11,234 nucleotides of DNA from contig VKHC01000067.1 in NCBI GenBank assembly GCA_015143735.1, forward strand, positions 9,881-21,114, in the 5' to 3' direction. Origin of the DNA: Synura sp. LO234KE (taxonomy: Eukaryota; Sar; Synurophyceae; Synurales; Mallomonadaceae). The notes beneath the pieces are model-generated. The model saw only the letters and a list, made by a program, of their open reading frames with translations. It ran no database searches and was not told where the DNA came from. Positions 9,001 to 11,234 of this stretch are shown here, piece after piece (within the stretch, counting starts at the first letter, position 1; each line of letters starts with the position of its first letter). A program made the position numbers and the translations under genes.

Positions 9001-10201
9001 GGTGCATCAGTCTGTATTCAGTACAGTTGGATGCGTTACGTAAAAGGAAATCGTGGGGGAGTGTATATACGTACTTGAAGTGTGCATACCACTCCAACCA
9101 CTTCCACGATATCGCCCGGCACGCAACTGTCAACTAGTGACCCTGTCACTTCCACCTGTTGTTAAAAGCACAAAAGTCGTCAGGAAAAGAAGGAAATAGA
9201 TATGAGTACTCGCGCATCTATATGTGCAAATTATTTGGCGCTCGGAATTTTGAATTTTCGATTTGAGTCCTCTCATTAGGCGTTGAAAAGGATTCAGTTT
9301 CGAACGCATTCTTCTATACCGTTTTTGTGTGACGATATACATATATATATGCTGATGCACATGCGCGATTTTGAACAACCTCAAAGCAACGCGGCATACG
9401 AGCCGTCTCCTCGACTGTATCGCTGTCATTTAGATCGGACGGCTCCTGGACCTTGAACCGTTGAAAATCCTGTGTCACAGCAGTGGATCTGTTCAGCTCC
9501 AAATATCTCGCCCGACATCTAAGGAAAAGCAACGGTTTTTGTGAACACCTATGAGTGACCAACCGCTACTAGATTGGAAAGATTATATTTACTTTTCCGT
9601 TGCGCAGGAGGAAGGTGCAGCAAATATCCCGTCATCAAATTGGACATATGTGTTTTTCAAGCACTTTGGGCATAAAAATCCTGCTCGAGTTACGAGTGGA
9701 GAGCAAGGAGATACTCGGACGACATGTCCTCGCAACGATACAAGCTGACCAACCATACTCGATTTGAGGTCTCCGAAATTTGTATTGGGATGTAGATGTA
9801 CTATTCTGGGAACAATAGCATTTTGCGGACGATTTGGGACTATTCTTTTAAAAATTATCATATTTAAGGCTATACCCTTAAGAACAGTTGTTACAAGACA
9901 CAAATGGAATGATATTTAACGTAGTTTATACCATGCAACCTATCACCTCATTGGGCTGAGTACGAATAGTTTCAATGACATCATTTATTGGGCATAGTGC
10001 CGATAGTTGATTGATATCAATTTCAATGGAACTATCAACCTGCTCTGGAGACAAAGGAAGAAACCGGCTCCCGTCATTGGAAAAAAAGCAGAAAAAGATT
10101 TTAATCGCCCCAATTCGTTTGTCATTCGCAAAAAATTTATCGATTGGAAAAAATATATGCCAGAAATGATTTATATGAGAGATTGAGAACTCATCCACCA
10201 T
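6019..10201 (-). CDS. MCM8: MCM8, DNA helicase of the MCM family (seven exons, complete)
   Basis: MCM8 is a nuclear AAA+ helicase that works with MCM9 in homologous recombination, crosslink repair and meiosis. Exons, in transcript order: 10201-9932, 9876-9593, 9518-9380, 9155-9075, 9011-8262, 7001-6450 and 6369-6019 (TGA at 6021-6019). All introns are GT...AG; five are phase 0 and intron 2 is phase 2. The joined frame is 2,427 nt, 808 residues, close to the animal protein (about 840). Visible motifs: zinc finger C159-x2-C162 and C181-x4-C186; Walker A GDPGLGKS (390-397); Walker B IDELDKM (453-459); sensor 1 AANPVGGHY (from 495); arginine finger LLSRFD with R522; C-terminal winged-helix end with LLLKGPRLYQLQT. 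VDSCVPGD and ITTRxLESLIRL-like blocks also match MCM8. The ATG at 10201 is the first in-frame Met. A Gly-rich loop (around 550-590) is longer than I expect, and F is replaced by L in the usual IDEFDKM. Confidence 0.93.
6370..6449 (-). other. MCM8 intron 6 (80 bp)
   Basis: The donor is GATGAG|GTTCGT and the acceptor TTGGACAG|GTGACA, phase 0. Splicing joins ELSDE to VTEAHATDVV, matching the ELREEATKEDAEDIV-like helix of animal MCM8 without a gap. Confidence 0.86.
6735..6862 (-). other. Purine/G-rich tract within MCM8 exon 6 coding a Gly/Arg/Glu-rich loop
   Basis: The plus strand here is almost pure pyrimidine with many C runs of three to six. The MCM8 transcript is therefore G-rich, with repeated GGG and GGGG runs at short spacing. 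It encodes a low-complexity Gly, Arg, Glu and Asp segment between the HILNTM helix and the conserved REVPGEVLRQYI block. The reading frame stays open, so it is a translated insertion and not an intron. Confidence 0.75.
7213..7262. repeat. Short tandem repeat of GGACACAAAACACAC-type units
   Basis: Units built from GGACACA and AACACAC recur three to four times with slight variation across 50 bp, inside MCM8 intron 5. It looks like a small minisatellite that arose by slippage. There is no coding or regulatory signal that I can attach to it. Confidence 0.7.
7420..8133 (+). CDS. Unidentified open reading frame nested in MCM8 intron 5, opposite strand
   Basis: An ATG at 7420 opens a 237-codon frame ending with TAA at 8131-8133, antisense to the intron. 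The frame also extends upstream to a TTG at 7393. The product is strongly basic, rich in Arg, Lys and His especially at the C-terminus (ending TTRHRIK). It has one acidic stretch around VDYRGNEPGDDS and no transmembrane helix or family motif that I recognise. A frame this long is improbable by chance: under a simple 3-in-64 stop model I estimate about 0.01 such frames in this window. It could be a nested gene, a relic of an inserted element, or chance. I do not assign a function. Confidence 0.33.
   Translation: MFPIVYFNRHVRYRKNISRRGASQCALYEHCISRKSTNIKKLIEMMLSSLGTAQSRLDRIDSFFSFYYRVSRVQAYPRRRCTNDSWKYRRDSLSFAQNLILFPIYHRLSRYRRKTQVSCQYMVPDVVVDYRGNEPGDDSVTNASESWDMADEVKAVMYCTLVHKIVAVISLTIHGSSGKLRYSCSRNRNSTKLRQMDCRIGKTIPSTATRSQRHGHRKHAAETSKFKRNQTTRHRIK
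9012..9074 (-). other. MCM8 intron 4 (63 bp)
   Basis: The donor is CTTCAA|GTACGT and the acceptor AATACAG|ACTGAT, phase 0. Stops occur in the retained frame (for example at 9018-9020), so splicing is needed to link VVCTLQ to TDAPRGG. This falls in a weakly conserved loop of the OB domain, so the exact acceptor is slightly less certain than the others. Confidence 0.78.
9156..9379 (-). other. MCM8 intron 3 (224 bp)
   Basis: The donor is TTTGAG|GTTGTT and the acceptor AACAACAG|GTGGAA, phase 0. A second possible donor lies three bases downstream and would add one Val. I chose the first because it keeps the residue spacing of animal MCM8 between the PR pair and VDSCVPGD. The intron holds a short AT dinucleotide run near 9335-9350. 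Confidence 0.82.
9519..9592 (-). other. MCM8 intron 2 (74 bp), splits the zinc finger
   Basis: The donor is GAAAA|GTAAAT and the acceptor CCTTAG|ATGTCG, phase 2. The split codon gives K185, and the fourth zinc ligand C186 is the first full codon of exon 3. Splicing therefore restores the C-x2-C...C-x4-C finger. Confidence 0.87.
9877..9931 (-). other. MCM8 intron 1 (55 bp)
   Basis: The donor is ATG|GTATAA and the acceptor TTCTTAAG|GGT, phase 0. Splicing joins IGCM to GIALNM, which matches the continuous ACMGLAI-like segment of animal MCM8. The intron contains an in-frame TAA immediately after the donor, so retention would truncate the protein at residue 91. Confidence 0.85.
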
Positions 10202-10326
10202 TTGAAATATATCATTTCCAATTTCTACTTGTTCAAATTTTGAATTATCTGCATCGTGTTTTCGGCTAATTGTAAATCTTTCTGTGGAAAACCAAGTTGT
10301 TATTTTGATAACGATTATTACTTGTA
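10202..10326. promoter_or_regulatory. Bidirectional promoter region between MCM8 and Rpt5
   Basis: Only 125 bp separate the MCM8 ATG (minus strand, 10201) from the Rpt5 ATG (plus strand, 10327). The gap is AT-rich, with one CCAAT on the plus strand at 10218-10222 and no convincing TATA box. Both 5' UTRs and core promoters must fit here unless one transcript starts inside the other gene. The two genes are therefore probably linked in expression. Confidence 0.6.
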
Positions 10327-11234
10327 ATGGCTGCCGAGCTTGAAGCTTCTGTTTGGGGAAACGCGCAAGATGACTTTGAAAGAGATCTAGAAATAACTCC
10401 TATTGATGAACTTCGACAGAGAATACGTCTGCTTGATAATGAAGTTAGGATAATGAAGAGTGACATTAGCAGAATACGGCATGAGTCACATACTCAGACA
10501 GAGCATATAAAAGAAAATAAAGAAAAAATTAGGCTTAATGTGCAGCTTCCTTATTTGGTGGCAAATGTTATTGAACTTGTTGATCCCTACGTTGATCCTG
10601 ACGCAGACGGCTCTGCGAAGAATGCAGGGTCGCAAGGGAAAGGTGCGGTGGTGAAAACATCTACAAGACAAACTGTATTTTTGCCATATCCTGGGTTAGT
10701 CAAAGCTTCGGAACTTAAGCCCGGCGAACTAGTCGGTACAAACAAAGATTCTTACATCATTCTTGAAAAACTACCTGCGGAGTATGACTCTAGAGTGAAG
10801 GCGATGGAAGTTGATGAAAGGCCTACAGAAGATTATTCCGATATAGGAGGGCTAGACAAGCAGATCCAAGAGCTTATTGAAGCAGTTGTGCTTCCCATGA
10901 CGCAAGCAGAACGATTTCAAGCAATCGGTATCAAAGCACCGAAAGGCGTATTACTCTATGGACCTCCAGGCACAGGCAAGACGCTACTGGCTCGAGCTTG
11001 TGCCAAATCTACGGACGCTATATTTCTGAAGCTTGCTGGTCCTCAGTTAGTACAAATGTTTATAGGCGACGGTGCCAAATTGGTTCGAGATGCGTTTGAT
11101 TTGGCGAAAGAGAAGATTGCGAAAGAAGGTCGAAAAGGTGCAATCATATTTATCGATGAGCTTGATGCCATAGGTACGAAGCGCTACGGTGGGGAACAGT
11201 CCGGTGATAGGGAAGTTCAACGGACAATGCTCGA
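10327..11234 (+). CDS. RPT5: 26S proteasome regulatory ATPase Rpt5 (PSMC3 / S6a), 3' end cut by window
   Basis: Rpt5 is one of six AAA+ ATPases in the base of the proteasome 19S particle; it unfolds substrates and feeds them into the 20S core. The visible 302 codons contain no intron. The ATG at 10327 has G at -3 and G at +4. Order: an acidic N-terminus with SVWGNAQDD; a coiled coil (about 25-75) ending [18 protein letters not shown]; the OB domain with the family block [11 protein letters not shown]; a linker with [16 protein letters not shown]; then the AAA+ domain with Walker A GPPGTGKT (212-219), the pore loop [15 protein letters not shown], and Walker B IIFIDE (273-278). STRQT and [13 protein letters not shown] separate Rpt5 from the other Rpt subunits. 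An insertion of about six residues (IAKEGRKG, 264-271) precedes Walker B. The arginine fingers and the HbYX tail lie beyond the window. Confidence 0.96.
   Translation, partial: MAAELEASVWGNAQDDFERDLEITPIDELRQRIRLLDNEVRIMKSDISRIRHESHTQTEHIKENKEKIRLNVQLPYLVANVIELVDPYVDPDADGSAKNAGSQGKGAVVKTSTRQTVFLPYPGLVKASELKPGELVGTNKDSYIILEKLPAEYDSRVKAMEVDERPTEDYSDIGGLDKQIQELIEAVVLPMTQAERFQAIGIKAPKGVLLYGPPGTGKTLLARACAKSTDAIFLKLAGPQLVQMFIGDGAKLVRDAFDLAKEKIAKEGRKGAIIFIDELDAIGTKRYGGEQSGDREVQRTML

Noticed and set aside
10202-10326. Longer MCM8 N-terminus, since the frame stays open upstream of the ATG at 10201
   Set aside because: There is no in-frame Met upstream before the Rpt5 coding region, and the upstream residues look like noncoding AT-rich sequence.

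Overview
This is nuclear DNA of a eukaryote. Two of the three clear genes are eukaryote-specific (the DNA helicase MCM8 and the 26S proteasome ATPase Rpt5). MCM8 is split by spliceosomal introns with ordinary GT...AG ends, most of them very short (55, 63, 74, 80 and 224 bp, plus one of 1,260 bp). The third gene is a large single-exon receptor kinase. Its Ser-rich leucine-rich repeats (LRRs), Pro-Thr stalk and intracellular ankyrin-like segment ahead of a kinase fold suggest a protist, perhaps a stramenopile or other SAR-group organism, rather than a plant or animal. That placement is inference from gene style only.

Layout. (1) Positions 1-4112, minus strand: the first 1,370 codons of a secreted-then-membrane LRR receptor kinase. 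Order: signal peptide, about 25 LRRs, a Cys-containing island, about 5 more LRRs, Pro-Thr stalk, one transmembrane helix, ankyrin-like region, and the start of a kinase domain cut by the window edge. (2) Positions 4113-6018: about 1.9 kb with no gene I can call, holding the receptor promoter, the MCM8 3' flank and a faint Hsp70-like reading frame near 5684-5983. (3) Positions 6019-10201, minus strand: a complete seven-exon MCM8 of about 808 residues. I reconstructed it by joining reading-frame blocks at GT/AG sites so that the protein stays collinear with animal MCM8. (4) Positions 7002-8261: the outsized fifth MCM8 intron, which contains a 237-codon open frame on the opposite strand and a short tandem repeat. 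(5) Positions 10202-10326: a 125-bp gap between two divergent start codons, presumably a shared promoter. (6) Positions 10327-11234, plus strand: the first 302 codons of Rpt5 (PSMC3), running off the right edge.

The genes do not form a pathway. MCM8 (homologous recombination and replication-fork helicase) and Rpt5 (proteasome base) are housekeeping genes that share a promoter region. The receptor kinase is a separate gene, probably from an expanded surface-receptor family. The points most worth a second look are the receptor's domain order and His-rich kinase insert, the open frame nested in the MCM8 intron, the G-rich tract within MCM8 exon 6, and a basic insertion in the Rpt5 ATPase core. 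I found no evidence of a novel multi-gene system, mobile element, CRISPR array or RNA gene.
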